From the NCBI RefSeq assembly GCF_001429545.1, contig NZ_LMSP01000012.1:59157-123156 (forward strand): a DNA stretch of 64,000 bases, given 5' to 3'. Within the stretch, counting starts at the first letter, position 1; each line of letters starts with the position of its first letter. Origin of the DNA: Paenibacillus sp. Soil787. Its GTDB lineage: Bacteria > Bacillota > Bacilli > Paenibacillales > NBRC-103111. The notes below the pieces were generated by a model. That model worked only from the letters and a program-made list of their open reading frames with translations, was not told the DNA's origin and made no database searches. Both the position numbers and the translations under genes were made by a program. This document shows positions 52,291-62,526 of the stretch, in pieces.

Positions 52291-54657
52291 TTATTTAGAA
52301 CTAGCTTCTACCTTCTCCGGCTCGCCCCAAGTGAACACTTTGACGCTGACCGACGGCTTCGGATCTCCTTCGAATTTACAGCTGAACGATAGCGTCTGTC
52401 CGCCATTACGAACGATCGTCGCATCCACCGACGTTTCCACTGTTTTCTGCAGATTCCAGTTTTGATCGTAAATTTTGCCAATCCGGTCTCCATCGCAAAC
52501 GAGATATTGATTCGCGAGAATTTCCGTTTCAAAAGTCATGTAAATGCCGTTCGCAAAAAATGCCGGCCGTTTCACCGAAGCGTCGTCGTTGCCGTACGAT
52601 GGCGTCACACGCAAGCAAAACTTGAGCGGCTGATCGGCATGGCGGTTATAAAACGTCCAATCCGCACCGCCGGGCTGCCCTGGCTGCAGCTCAGCCGGGT
52701 TGCACACGAGCGGCTTGGAGATGTTGACCGGGTACAGATTCCATCGTCCTTCGCCCTCCGGCCGCAAATGCCAGTCGCCTTTCGGCTCGCGCAGCCGTTC
52801 CCGCTGTTCCTCTGTAAATGCTATGGCGTGTCGTGCCAATTCCCATTGCCGTACCGACTCAAACAACACGTTAATGTTGCCGTTTCGCCGGAGAACACTC
52901 ATATCGGCGACGAGCGCGAATCCTGCGTTAAATCCGGCCGCTTTCGACAACACCCATTCAATTTCGTCCAGGACAGTAGCTTCAAATTGATCGTTGGCTG
53001 AACGGACAAGAAACCAACCCAGCATTGGGGGAATAAAGTTCCTGGCAAAAAACCGCTGATTACTGAGCCGCCACTCAAGCTGGCCTTCGCGTGTTGCTGC
53101 TCCCCACGGCTCTCCCCAATTGAAGCGCGTGAATATGTGCCACAAATAATTCGGAACAACGATGCTCGCGTCATTGATCACTTCATCCCCCCAGCCTTCG
53201 TAACACAGCTTCACGAACCGGTTCACACCGTAACCGTCGTGTCCAGATGCGTAGCAGCCTTCGAGACCGTCGAACGATATTTGTTTGAGGCCCGTCTTTC
53301 TGAACAACTCGGCAATACGCTGGCTGTATTCGTCTTGAAGTTCAATATCCGGGAAAAAGACGTCGTACCCGTGATCCCACAATCGGCTAATTTCCGCACC
53401 TGCTTCATGCGCATAAGCCGCCGTACCGTTCACACCACGACGAACGCCGAGCAACTTCCATGGCGCGCTTCCGGATATCGCGTCGTATTCAATAAGCTCG
53501 CTGCCGATTCGCGCCGAACGCCGGAACAAATTCGCCGCTAACGGATGTGGATCATCGACGACAATATTCACGTCATCTGCTATGACCGGCTCGACCAGCC
53601 TCGCCACTCCGACTGCTTGCAGCCGCTCGTCCGGCAATGGCGTCACGTAAGGATCGTTCAGTGTCGTAAAGTTAGACAACGTATGAACGCCGACATGAAC
53701 GCCCATACCCTCCGCCAAGTCTACGCAGCTTTTCAGTCCGTCATCGCCGTTCGGAAAGCTGTGCGGCTTTAAGGAGAAATGGCCCCATTGCCCGAATGGA
53801 TCAGGATGATAGACATATTTCAGACCGGCCTTCAACGTATATTGAACAGCCTCCGACATCGTTGATTCGGAGAAATCGGTGATCAAATACGACTGGTTCG
53901 CCGCAGGCGACGTTTTCCCCCAAACGCCTTCGATCATCGGATGCGGCAGTCCTTCCCCGAGCTCGACCGCTTCGATCGTATCCAGCACCCGGTTCGCCTC
54001 GCAACCGAACATAGCGATCGCCGACCCGACAATTTCCGCTTCTATCCCGCTAATCGCAGCTACTTCGATGTCAGGCAAATTCCAAACCGGGCGCCTTGTG
54101 GTTTTCGTCCGGTTTCTCGTGAACAATTGCAGTAGGCTGCCTTCACTCGAAGGCCACGCTGCACATGATTCATATTCAAACTTGGCATCCTCAAATGAAG
54201 GATCGGCGAAATGCAGCTTTTCTGCCTCCATGGGCCAGCCGCCAATCGTCTTCACATTTAACGCCTGAATGCCGATCGCAAACCGCCCATCGTGCACAAC
54301 GCCAACCGCATCACCGATCGAACCGGCAATCGTTGTCACATACGGTCCCCAAATGATCGCATCCACATCAGCTCCATCGATGCACGTCACTCTAAATGTC
54401 ATATACAGTTCCTTTACCTTGATCGCAACGCCTACCTTAGCACCGCTTTCCTCAAATCGTAACGTCAGTTCGCCACTCACTTCGTCGTAATCTGCTGTCA
54501 ACGGTGCCTCCATGTGTCCGTCAATGAGAACACGAATGAGTGGTGTTGCATGTGCCGCTGATGCGTACGATTTTCCGCTTCCAGCATCGGTCATTGCTTT
54601 GATTTGGCCCTTTCCGTCTAGTTCAATTATCAATTTCCCTGCTTGCCATGAATACAT
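52291..54657 (-). CDS. Probable TIM-barrel glycoside hydrolase, family not recognised (788 aa)
   Basis: 788 aa, cytoplasmic (no signal peptide). An N-terminal beta-sandwich (about 1-250, with ELTLRFEESGAKVGVAIKVKELYMTFRVT) is followed by a barrel from about 265: YLITDFSESTMSEAVQYTLKAGLKYVYHPD, GVHVGVHTLSNF, and LKQISFDGLEGCYASGHDGYG with a candidate catalytic Asp at the end of a strand. A C-terminal sandwich follows (about 640-788). The architecture resembles GH31/36-type or polysaccharide-utilisation enzymes, but I cannot place it in a numbered family. It is the last gene of an SBP-permease-permease operon and presumably cleaves the imported oligosaccharide. Confidence 0.55.
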   Translation of the reverse strand: MYSWQAGKLIIELDGKGQIKAMTDAGSGKSYASAAHATPLIRVLIDGHMEAPLTADYDEVSGELTLRFEESGAKVGVAIKVKELYMTFRVTCIDGADVDAIIWGPYVTTIAGSIGDAVGVVHDGRFAIGIQALNVKTIGGWPMEAEKLHFADPSFEDAKFEYESCAAWPSSEGSLLQLFTRNRTKTTRRPVWNLPDIEVAAISGIEAEIVGSAIAMFGCEANRVLDTIEAVELGEGLPHPMIEGVWGKTSPAANQSYLITDFSESTMSEAVQYTLKAGLKYVYHPDPFGQWGHFSLKPHSFPNGDDGLKSCVDLAEGMGVHVGVHTLSNFTTLNDPYVTPLPDERLQAVGVARLVEPVIADDVNIVVDDPHPLAANLFRRSARIGSELIEYDAISGSAPWKLLGVRRGVNGTAAYAHEAGAEISRLWDHGYDVFFPDIELQDEYSQRIAELFRKTGLKQISFDGLEGCYASGHDGYGVNRFVKLCYEGWGDEVINDASIVVPNYLWHIFTRFNWGEPWGAATREGQLEWRLSNQRFFARNFIPPMLGWFLVRSANDQFEATVLDEIEWVLSKAAGFNAGFALVADMSVLRRNGNINVLFESVRQWELARHAIAFTEEQRERLREPKGDWHLRPEGEGRWNLYPVNISKPLVCNPAELQPGQPGGADWTFYNRHADQPLKFCLRVTPSYGNDDASVKRPAFFANGIYMTFETEILANQYLVCDGDRIGKIYDQNWNLQKTVETSVDATIVRNGGQTLSFSCKFEGDPKPSVSVKVFTWGEPEKVEASSK

Positions 54658-54759
54658 CTTTCTCTCATCCCTTTTCGAGTTTAGTTGTCCAACCTATAGC
54701 CTTAAATTCGAATGTCCTCCCCAATTCTTGTGAATTTGGAAAGGACATTCTATTCAATC

Positions 54760-56385
54760 TTATTTTTTCAAGTTTTTGTCGTATACTTTTTGCGCTTCTT
54801 CGAGCACTTGATCACCACCCATTTTCTTCCATTCCGTTACAAAGCTATTGAAATCATTCAACGACTTGCGACCGGTAATGAAGTCGATATAAGTTCGCAG
54901 CGTAAACTGTTTCAGCTTATCTTGGGTTTCGTTGTAGATCGGTTTGTTAAATGGCGCCAATATATCGATGTTTCTCGTTCCTTTCGCACGAGTGTCCTTT
55001 GCCAGCTGGCGCAAGCTTTTTTCCGAAGTATATGACGTTTGGAAATCGTAATCGTTAAACGAACCAGCCATCGAATAGCCGCCTAGACCTGCTTTTTTAC
55101 GTTCTTTCTCATCCGTATAAGGCGCAATATATTCTACTGTTCCATTGTCGCTTACTTTCCATTGCTTACCTTTTTCACCAAAGTTCATTTTTTCATAAAT
55201 TTCAGGTTCGAATTGGGTTGCTTCGAAAACTTGCATATATTTGACCAGTTTGTCTTGATTTTTCTCCAATTGCTTGCCGAACATGACGCCCGAGGCATAC
55301 GCCGGGTTATATTGTGACATGCCGTATTTGCCGTCTGGTCCTTTAATGCCGCCAACAATCGCAAAGTTGAAGCCCGGATGATTTTTGGCCAGCTTGTCAT
55401 GCCATTGATCTCCCCCAAGGAAGGCATTGCCCGGCAAGAACGTCCACCAATAATATTCGATGGCGCCGATTTTGTCGGTAAGCACTTTATCCTCGACGTT
55501 ATTGCCCTTGTTGACAACAAACTCAGGGTCAATCAGCTCGTTTTTGTACCAACGATTCAACACTTCAAGCGCTTGCTTCGCCCCAGGCTCGATTTCGCCA
55601 CGCACGACTTTGCCGTCTTTTTCCCGGAAAATATTCGGATAAGCGTCAAATGCGCCGAACACCGAGCTGAACATGCTTTCGATATTGTCGCCTGAAGATG
55701 TAATGCCGTAAGTGTCTTTTTTGCCGTTACCGTCTGGATCGTCGTTGCGGAACTTCATCAAAGCGGCTTCCATTTCTTGAAGCGTTTCCGGTGTTTTTGT
55801 GATGCCGACTTTAGTCAACCAATCTTGCCGAAAAGACAGCTGCAAGCCGTCGATGCCAATATCCCAGATAACTGGCAAGCCATAAATTTTACCGTCTCTT
55901 CTGACGTATTTAAATGGATCGTCTCCGAGAAACCGTTTTAACCAGTTCATGTATTTCGGCATGTTTTGCTCGATTAGCTTTTGCGGGATTTCTGCCGCTA
56001 CGTTCTGCCCAAGGAACTTGTCGTATTCCGTGAACGACGGCTCTTTCCACCAATCAGGAATTTCACCAGAAGAAATCATCAGGTTCAGTTTTTCTTTCAT
56101 CGCTTCTCGTGTGGCTGAAGTAAAATCGATATCGATGCCGAATTTTTCTTTAAGTGCATTTACGCCGACGGAATCCGGATTTTGATTTTCATCCAGGTTC
56201 CAAAAGGTGAGCTTCATTTTGGACTTCGGTTTTTGTCCGCTATCCGTTGACTCGGAACTTTGTTTTTTTCCACTATCGGCAGTATCTCCTGATGATTCGC
56301 TTTTGCTGCACCCGGCCATCACGGACATGATCAAAACCGCGGACAACGCTCCAGGCATCCAACGCTTTTTATTCAATTTAACCAA
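54760..56385 (-). CDS. Extracellular oligosaccharide-binding lipoprotein (LplA-like)
   Basis: 541 aa. Signal peptide ending in the lipobox VMAGC (Cys26), a Ser/Asp-rich linker, then SBP_bac_1 features (KLTFWNLDENQNPDSVGVNALKEKFGIDIDF, MISSGEIPDWWKEPS, and KYVRRDGKIYGLP). The larger size and position after two YtcP/YteP-type permeases match the LplA group, which feeds CUT1 importers for rhamnogalacturonan, arabinan, mannan or similar oligosaccharides. Gap to the glycosidase is 102 bases. Confidence 0.9.
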   Translation of the reverse strand: MVKLNKKRWMPGALSAVLIMSVMAGCSKSESSGDTADSGKKQSSESTDSGQKPKSKMKLTFWNLDENQNPDSVGVNALKEKFGIDIDFTSATREAMKEKLNLMISSGEIPDWWKEPSFTEYDKFLGQNVAAEIPQKLIEQNMPKYMNWLKRFLGDDPFKYVRRDGKIYGLPVIWDIGIDGLQLSFRQDWLTKVGITKTPETLQEMEAALMKFRNDDPDGNGKKDTYGITSSGDNIESMFSSVFGAFDAYPNIFREKDGKVVRGEIEPGAKQALEVLNRWYKNELIDPEFVVNKGNNVEDKVLTDKIGAIEYYWWTFLPGNAFLGGDQWHDKLAKNHPGFNFAIVGGIKGPDGKYGMSQYNPAYASGVMFGKQLEKNQDKLVKYMQVFEATQFEPEIYEKMNFGEKGKQWKVSDNGTVEYIAPYTDEKERKKAGLGGYSMAGSFNDYDFQTSYTSEKSLRQLAKDTRAKGTRNIDILAPFNKPIYNETQDKLKQFTLRTYIDFITGRKSLNDFNSFVTEWKKMGGDQVLEEAQKVYDKNLKK

Positions 56386-56422
56386 CCCTTTCTTTCTTTT
56401 ATGTTTCTATTAATAGGGGAGA

Positions 56423-57319
56423 TTACCCTTTAATAGCGCCAATCATAACGCCTTTGACAAAATATTTTTGAATAAACGGATATACAATCAGCATCGGAAT
56501 AATTGAAAACATCACGACCGTCGCTTGCAGCTGCCTGCCGGAAAACTCTGTTTTGCTGCCTATATGTTGAATGACACTGTTAATGTCCGACATGTTGTTT
56601 TGGATAATAATTTTACGCAATACGATTTGCAGCATTTGTTTGTCCGGATCGGAGATATAGATCATGCTGTCAAACCATGCGTTCCAATGTCCAACCCCTA
56701 CCCATAACGCAATCGTTGCCAAAACCGGCTTCGATAACGGAATGACGATTTGGGTGAAAATCCGCAAATATCCGGCACCGTCAACACGGGCTGACTCCTC
56801 CAGCTCATCGGGAATCGATCGGAAAAAGTTACGCATAATCAATACGTTAAAGGCTCCAATCATGCCTGGAATGACTAGTGACCAAACCGTGTTAAGCATG
56901 TGCAGTTCCTTGATGAGTAAATACGATGGGATCGTCCCCCCGCCGAACAGCATAGTGAATAAGATGAAGCTCGTAAACGCCCTGTTGAAAGGCAAATCCT
57001 TCTTCGCCAGAGGGTAAGCGGTGATCGCCGTGAAAAATATGGACAGCACGACACCGATAGCCGTTCTAACCATCGTATTCCTGTAGCCCATCCATAACGC
57101 ATCGAACTTGAAGGCCAACTTATAGCTATCGAACGTCAGTTGTGTTGGCAGCAATTTAATCCCTGATGAGTAAGCTGCGCTTTTGGCTCCACCACCGTCC
57201 AAGGAAATAACAACCTGAGTCCAGAATGGGTATATGGTGCAAATCATGATGCCAGTCAAAATGACGTATATAAGGACGTCAAACATTTTGTCGCCTAGCG
57301 ATTTTTTCACATTTATCAT
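56423..57319 (-). CDS. CUT1 ABC permease (LplC/YtcP-like)
   Basis: 298 aa, six helices. EAA loop EESARVDGAGYLRIFTQIVIPLSKPVLATIA. The C-terminus FVKGVMIGAIKG is diagnostic of the YtcP/LplC group. It follows the LplB-like permease by 25 bases and precedes the binding protein. The ATPase is not encoded here. Confidence 0.92.
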   Translation of the reverse strand: MINVKKSLGDKMFDVLIYVILTGIMICTIYPFWTQVVISLDGGGAKSAAYSSGIKLLPTQLTFDSYKLAFKFDALWMGYRNTMVRTAIGVVLSIFFTAITAYPLAKKDLPFNRAFTSFILFTMLFGGGTIPSYLLIKELHMLNTVWSLVIPGMIGAFNVLIMRNFFRSIPDELEESARVDGAGYLRIFTQIVIPLSKPVLATIALWVGVGHWNAWFDSMIYISDPDKQMLQIVLRKIIIQNNMSDINSVIQHIGSKTEFSGRQLQATVVMFSIIPMLIVYPFIQKYFVKGVMIGAIKG

Positions 57320-57344
57320 CTATCTCGCTCCTTCATAGGGCAAA

Positions 57345-58295
57345 CTACCATATGGCATGCTCCTTTCCTCCGATCCATTTAACGATACGGTTTACGGCAA
57401 GAATCAGGAGCAGAGCGACGACCGATTTGAACAGCCCAACTGCCGTGGCATAGCTGTAATTCAGCTCAATCAAGCCTTTGCGATACACATATGTGTCAAT
57501 AATATCGGATACGTTATATACTTTGGCATTGTACATATTGAATATTTGATCGAAACCAGCATCCAGAATGCCGGACATAGACAAAATCAGCATAATCGCA
57601 ATGATTGGAACGAGCATGGGGATGGATATGTAAATCATCCGCTTGAACCGCCCCGCCCCGTCGATAACAGCCGCTTCGTACAACTGCGGGTCAATACCCG
57701 ATATCGCCGCAAAATAAATGATCGAACCCCAGCCGAACCCTTGAAAAATGCTTGTGACTACGAGGATTGTTCGAAAATAGCGGTCGTCCGCCAAATATAA
57801 CATCGGATCGCCCCCAAATAGTTTGACGATCGCATTGATCGGACCGTCCAACGAAAATATCGTAAAGAAAATACCAGCCAAGACGACCCACGATATAAAA
57901 TGCGGCAAATATGAAACCGTCTGCACGACTTTTTTAAACTTCAAATTCGAAATTTCACTCAGCAATAAGGCGAAAACGATCGGTACCGGGAAGCCGAAAA
58001 CAAGCTTGTATAAGCTTATGACAATCGTATTTTTCAATACCGTGTAGAAATACGAATCGTGGATGATTTTCTCAAAATGATAGAGTCCAGCCCAAGGACT
58101 TCCGAGAATGCCCTGCGTAATTTTAAAATCTTTAAAAGCGAGAAGCACGCCGATCATCGGAAGATAGTGGAAAATGATGTAATAGATGATCGCCGGGATC
58201 ATCATGACGAGCAGCACGCGGTATTGCTTATATTTTTTGGTCTTTTCTCGCTTTAGCTTTCGTCTCGTGCATACGGTCGCCACAGTTTCGTTCAT
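57345..58295 (-). CDS. CUT1 ABC permease (LplB/YteP-like)
   Basis: About 316 aa from ATG 58295 with GGAGGG upstream; the frame is open to 58316. Signature KQYRVLLVMMIPAIIYYIIFHYLPMIGVLLAFKDF, and EAA loop YEAAVIDGAGRFKRMIYISIPML. It is the first gene of the transport operon and has a cre-like site between its promoter and start. Confidence 0.9.
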   Translation of the reverse strand: MNETVATVCTRRKLKREKTKKYKQYRVLLVMMIPAIIYYIIFHYLPMIGVLLAFKDFKITQGILGSPWAGLYHFEKIIHDSYFYTVLKNTIVISLYKLVFGFPVPIVFALLLSEISNLKFKKVVQTVSYLPHFISWVVLAGIFFTIFSLDGPINAIVKLFGGDPMLYLADDRYFRTILVVTSIFQGFGWGSIIYFAAISGIDPQLYEAAVIDGAGRFKRMIYISIPMLVPIIAIMLILSMSGILDAGFDQIFNMYNAKVYNVSDIIDTYVYRKGLIELNYSYATAVGLFKSVVALLLILAVNRIVKWIGGKEHAIW

Positions 58296-58315
58296 TGCTG
58301 TCTTTCCCTCCTTCA

Positions 58316-58348
58316 TGTAAACGCTTCCGTTTCGATAAATAAACTATA
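58316..58348 (-). promoter_or_regulatory. Probable promoter -10 and cre-like site of the transport operon
   Basis: On the minus strand TATAGT (58348-58343) precedes a cre-like CGGAAGCGTTTACA (58329-58316). It differs from the consensus at one conserved end base and lies just downstream of the -10, where CcpA would block elongation. Confidence 0.5.
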
Positions 58349-58415
58349 GCATGGGCTGTAGAGAAAAAAATTATCAAATAGTAATGAAATTATTCAGTTT
58401 TTTACGGAGTTGCAA

Positions 58416-58440
58416 AAAAAGCCTGCCTCGCGGCAGACTT
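58416..58440 (-). terminator. Terminator of the yesN-yesM-like operon
   Basis: AGTCTGCC and GGCAGGCT arms followed by seven T on the minus strand, just after the histidine kinase stop. It separates the sensor genes from the transporter genes. Confidence 0.8.
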
Positions 58441-58466
58441 AGGTGGGAGAATGGCAGATTTACTGA

Positions 58467-60176
58467 TCACAATACAGCATTCATGTATTGTGGAATAACG
58501 ACGGTCATGACCGTACCATGGCCGATCCGGCTTTGGATGCCTATGCCGTATTCAGCTCCAAACCGCAGCTGCAGCCGTTCGTTGACGTTGTTCAGCCCGT
58601 ATCCGACTGACTGCATTGTCAGTATCGTATCGATCGTCTCCTGCGGCATACCCGGACCATTGTCTTCGATTGCGAATTCGATCGTACCATGACCGAGACG
58701 GGCGCTCACTTGCAGTAATCCCCTCCCAGACGTTTTCTGGTTGACGCCGTGTTTGATTGCGTTTTCGGCCAACGGCTGCAGGATGAGATTGATCGTTGAA
58801 TATTCGTAAACCGCTGCGTCGATTTCATAAACAACATCGAAGCTATATTCACCCATGACCTGAATAATTTCTACATAGGATTTGATATTTTCTAGTTCAT
58901 CCCGTACGGAAATAATATTGTTGCCCCGATTAAGTGCTGTTCGGTAAAATGTCGACATCGACGTGACGACATGGCTGATGTCATGGGCATCGCTCCGCAG
59001 CGCCTTCCAATTGATGAATGAAAGCGTGTTGTACAAAAAGTGTGGATTGATTTGCCATTGAAGTGCTTTCATCTCTGCTTCTTTTTGTACGATTTTGCTG
59101 CGAAACGATTCTTCAATTAATTCATTTAGCCGGATCAGCATGTTGCCGAACCGATTCGTAAGCTCACCGATTTCATCTTTTGACGAGCTTTGCACCCGCA
59201 AGTTCAATTCCCCCATCTCGACTCGCTTCATCATGGCATTCAACCTAAAGATGCGCCGAATCATCGTTTTGGAAAATATCGAAATGATGACAAGCAAGCT
59301 GACGATACATGCCAGGATCACAATCAACGTGGCATTAATGATCGTTCCGGCGTTTGGGGACACTTGCTCGGCAGGTACGAAGCAATACATGGTCCAATTC
59401 GTTTGCGGCACTGTTTTTTTGACAAGAAACATCTCAGTTAAGCCGATCCTTAACCTTCCTTCACTTAGTTCCATCATTTCTCTAGAGTCTAAGGTGGGTA
59501 TCAGCTTTGCGCTTTGGTTCGCATAAATGATCCGGTTTTGAGCATCTGCGATGACAATGCCGTAATCCTTGGACATATCGGTCACACTTCTGAAAAAACT
59601 TTTGTCATTTATACGCATATAGACAATGTTCGTATACCGCTCCGCGAAGAATTTCGGGAATTTAGCGGTTACAAACAGACCCTTATCATAAAACCATTGA
59701 TTTTCGCTTCCTAGGACAGTCTCATTGTACCACGGTTCGTTTTCAACACGTTTGTAGGAAACAACGGAATCGCCGTATTCCGGGACATTGCTTTGCGTAT
59801 AAAACGTTATTTTTTCAATTTCTTTATCCAGATTCATCATCATGATGAAATAAGGCGATAAGTAATTGTTCAAATCACCTGACAGGTTGACCAGATCTAG
59901 ATAATCATTGGCGACGATTTTTTGAAATGTCTTGTTAAAGACAATCGACCGGATCGTATGGTTATACCGTTCGATAGAATTGTTGATGCTTTCCGAAATC
60001 GTACTGACGTTTTTGTCAATTCCTTGAAACGCCTGATAATTCAACATTTGCTTCGATTGATTGTAAGCATATAGGCCAAGCACCAAAATCGGAATAATGA
60101 TAACTGTGAGATAGGACAAAAACAACTTTTGGTTAAAGCGCAGCCGATTGAATAGTCCGAATATAGTCTGTTTCAC
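58467..60176 (-). CDS. Sensor histidine kinase (YesM/LytS-type)
   Basis: 569 aa. First membrane helix about 15-35 (LFLSYLTVIIIPILVLGLYAY), an extracellular dCache-like sensor about 40-270, second helix about 275-300 (IINATLIVILACIVSLLVIISIF), HAMP about 300-350, then a His_kinase domain with QWQINPHFLYNTLSFINW (phospho-acceptor His), LQPLAENAIKHG (N box) and EDNGPGMP (G box). It senses an extracellular glycan signal or the loaded binding protein and phosphorylates the paired regulator. It starts 3 bases after the response regulator. Confidence 0.93.
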   Translation of the reverse strand: MKQTIFGLFNRLRFNQKLFLSYLTVIIIPILVLGLYAYNQSKQMLNYQAFQGIDKNVSTISESINNSIERYNHTIRSIVFNKTFQKIVANDYLDLVNLSGDLNNYLSPYFIMMMNLDKEIEKITFYTQSNVPEYGDSVVSYKRVENEPWYNETVLGSENQWFYDKGLFVTAKFPKFFAERYTNIVYMRINDKSFFRSVTDMSKDYGIVIADAQNRIIYANQSAKLIPTLDSREMMELSEGRLRIGLTEMFLVKKTVPQTNWTMYCFVPAEQVSPNAGTIINATLIVILACIVSLLVIISIFSKTMIRRIFRLNAMMKRVEMGELNLRVQSSSKDEIGELTNRFGNMLIRLNELIEESFRSKIVQKEAEMKALQWQINPHFLYNTLSFINWKALRSDAHDISHVVTSMSTFYRTALNRGNNIISVRDELENIKSYVEIIQVMGEYSFDVVYEIDAAVYEYSTINLILQPLAENAIKHGVNQKTSGRGLLQVSARLGHGTIEFAIEDNGPGMPQETIDTILTMQSVGYGLNNVNERLQLRFGAEYGIGIQSRIGHGTVMTVVIPQYMNAVL

Positions 60177-60179
60177 AAG

Positions 60180-61727
60180 TTATGTCTCTTCCCTGAATTG
60201 GGACGGGGATTTGCCATAATGGTTTTTAAACAACGAGCTGAAATAAGGAAAATTGCTGTAACCGACGTCTTGTCCGATGTCAACGATTTTTCGGTTTGTC
60301 GAACGCAGCAGCTCCTTCGCCTTTTCCATCCGGTACAATGTGATAAACTTGTTGATGCTGATCCTTTTTTGCTTTTTGAATAAGTGGCTTAAATAATTTG
60401 GCGACAAATAGATCCGTTCGGCTAATAATTCCAAAGACAAATCCGCATTGTATTCGCTTTCAATTATTCGAACAACTTCTTCAATTGCTTTCGTCATCGG
60501 TTCGGCGCCGTTTCCGCTGGATGATTCGTTTTCCTCCAAGATCGTCAGTACCACTTTGCGTAAATCATTCAGCTTTGTTGTCCTATAAATACTTTCCAAA
60601 CTCACTTTGAAATTATCCGTGTTCTTTTTGGCAGAAGCATCGAATATCGCTTTGACGATTTCTGAACAAACATATTTGATGTAAATGACGGAATAATGAT
60701 CGCTGCCTTGCAGAGCGTCAAACAACTGTTCGAACCGCAATCTCGCGACATCATAACGGTTGTGCTGAATATTTAACGTTAGCTCCTCCAGTCCATTGTT
60801 GACCGCTGCGGTAACATCATCCGTGGCAAATGATGTACGGTTAGCCAGCAGCACTGTTCCTTCGTCGAAAAAAAACTTATTTTCCAGCATCGATTCCATT
60901 GCATGATATTCTTTGTACAGCTGCTTCACATCGTCCACCAAGCCGCTAACCACGATACAGACTTCCTGTCCGTACTTGTCCCGGAACCATCGGATCAGTT
61001 GCTGTCCGAGCTCCGTTAACGCTTCCAGTGATTCTTCGGCAAAAGCTTCCACGAGCAGCAAACCTTGAAATTCATTCAAATGGATGAAATCAAAACCTCG
61101 ACGAACCGTTTCCGCAAGCTGGCGTTCGAGATCGGGATCGAGCCGGTCAAAAAAACGGCTGCGCGAGTCCAGCATCAGCATCCTCACATAACAGTATCCA
61201 TCGAACCCAGTGATCGGCATGGATAGCTCCCTTTCTTCGTCCGCGACTTCGGCTTTGCCGAGAATGAGGTCGGACATCAGCTTTTGCTTCTCGTAACGAA
61301 CCTCTTTCTTCAACGCCTCTTCCATCCTATCCTGCTGCGCCTTCGACTTCAGCTCCTGCTCGCACAATTGGATGACCTGAGACACAACCTTAATAAATTC
61401 GCTCACCTGAACCGGTTTCAAAATATAGCGGATCGCTTTCAGATCGATCGCCCGCTGTGCATATTCAAACTCACCGTAAGCGCTCATGAAAATTACTTTA
61501 ACCGGCCGGCCGAGCTCACGTACTTTTGCTGCAAGCTGTAATCCGTCCATCCCCTTCATTCGGATGTCTGAAAACAATATATCGATATCGTTGCTTTCGA
61601 TGAACGCAAGTGCGCTTTCCCCGCTGTCCGCTTCGCTAATTTCCAAGTTCAAGCCGTATTTCTCGATTAAAAACTTGACTCCGTCCCTTTCGAATTTATC
61701 ATCGTCGACCACGAGCATTTTCAGCAT
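60180..61727 (-). CDS. Response regulator with AraC-type output (YesN-like)
   Basis: About 515 aa. Receiver domain LVVDDDKFERDGVKFLIEKY with phospho-acceptor Asp in DILFSDIRMKGMDGLQLA and the K in YILKPVQ. A long middle region (about 130-410) follows, then a C-terminal AraC helix-turn-helix pair (ADLSLELLAERIYLSPNYLSHLFKKQK and RKIVDIGQDVGYSNFPYFSSLFKNHYGKSPSQFREE). GGCGGTGG supports ATG 61727; GTG 61736 is too close to the ribosome site. It should activate the transport operon downstream. Confidence 0.93.
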   Translation of the reverse strand: MLKMLVVDDDKFERDGVKFLIEKYGLNLEISEADSGESALAFIESNDIDILFSDIRMKGMDGLQLAAKVRELGRPVKVIFMSAYGEFEYAQRAIDLKAIRYILKPVQVSEFIKVVSQVIQLCEQELKSKAQQDRMEEALKKEVRYEKQKLMSDLILGKAEVADEERELSMPITGFDGYCYVRMLMLDSRSRFFDRLDPDLERQLAETVRRGFDFIHLNEFQGLLLVEAFAEESLEALTELGQQLIRWFRDKYGQEVCIVVSGLVDDVKQLYKEYHAMESMLENKFFFDEGTVLLANRTSFATDDVTAAVNNGLEELTLNIQHNRYDVARLRFEQLFDALQGSDHYSVIYIKYVCSEIVKAIFDASAKKNTDNFKVSLESIYRTTKLNDLRKVVLTILEENESSSGNGAEPMTKAIEEVVRIIESEYNADLSLELLAERIYLSPNYLSHLFKKQKRISINKFITLYRMEKAKELLRSTNRKIVDIGQDVGYSNFPYFSSLFKNHYGKSPSQFREET

Positions 61728-61797
61728 CGGTTCCACCGCCTTTCACGCAAAAAAATGTATTTACAAAAGGAGTTTACCATAAATTTAACACATAGTC

Positions 61798-62460
61798 TCA
61801 AAGTGTCATAGCATGTCCATGCCGTGCCAAATATGCTTCTTTTTCTTTATAATCCGGCATAATGCTCCCTACCCGTCTCCAAAAAGATCGATCATGATTC
61901 ATATGAAGGAGATGACATAGTTCATGGATGATGACATAATCAATAACTTCAATTGGAGCCATGGCTAACCGATAATTAAAAGTTATTTTTTTATCCGAGC
62001 TGCAGCTGCCCCATTTGGTTTTGGACTCATCTACCTCAATCGTTTTGGGTTTTACTTTCAGCTCAGTTTGATAAATTTTGATTCGTTCCCCAATTATCTT
62101 CTTGCAGCTTGAGAAATAGAACTTCTTAAGATTCATTTTCAATTCTTCTTCATTTAACCCATTCGTCTCGATTAATTCCTGGAGATAAACATATTTTCCA
62201 AGATGAAGGAACTTACCATTATCCTGATACTCTCTTGTCTTTGGGATTTCTCGAGCCTTCGCAATGAGTTGTAATTTCTCTAAAATCGTTTTCCCATGAT
62301 GTTTTACAGCGCTCATAACCATCTCCTTACTTGTATCATTTGGAGCTTTTACAGTTATGAAACCCATAGAATCGATATGAATCGAGATCTTTTTTCTAAT
62401 TCCATATTGAACATTAAATTCTATCGTACTATTTTCAAATTCCATTTTCATAATCATCAT
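61798..62460 (-). CDS. YgjP-like zinc-dependent metallohydrolase (DUF45/M48-like)
   Basis: 220 aa. The zinc motif HELCHLLHMNHDRSFW (H-E-x-x-H plus a downstream H) and the upstream block KTKWGSCSSDKKITFNYRL are signatures of YgjP/DUF45. The third ligand is probably the His in LLHMNHDRSFW. Length and order are normal. It stands alone. Role inferred only from family: an intracellular metal-dependent hydrolase of unknown substrate. Confidence 0.88.
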   Translation of the reverse strand: MMIMKMEFENSTIEFNVQYGIRKKISIHIDSMGFITVKAPNDTSKEMVMSAVKHHGKTILEKLQLIAKAREIPKTREYQDNGKFLHLGKYVYLQELIETNGLNEEELKMNLKKFYFSSCKKIIGERIKIYQTELKVKPKTIEVDESKTKWGSCSSDKKITFNYRLAMAPIEVIDYVIIHELCHLLHMNHDRSFWRRVGSIMPDYKEKEAYLARHGHAMTL

Positions 62461-62526
62461 CGTTCCTATAAGGTTATTTATAAATCGTATAAACGTATCA
62501 AATCACTAATCCGTATATTTTGCAAA

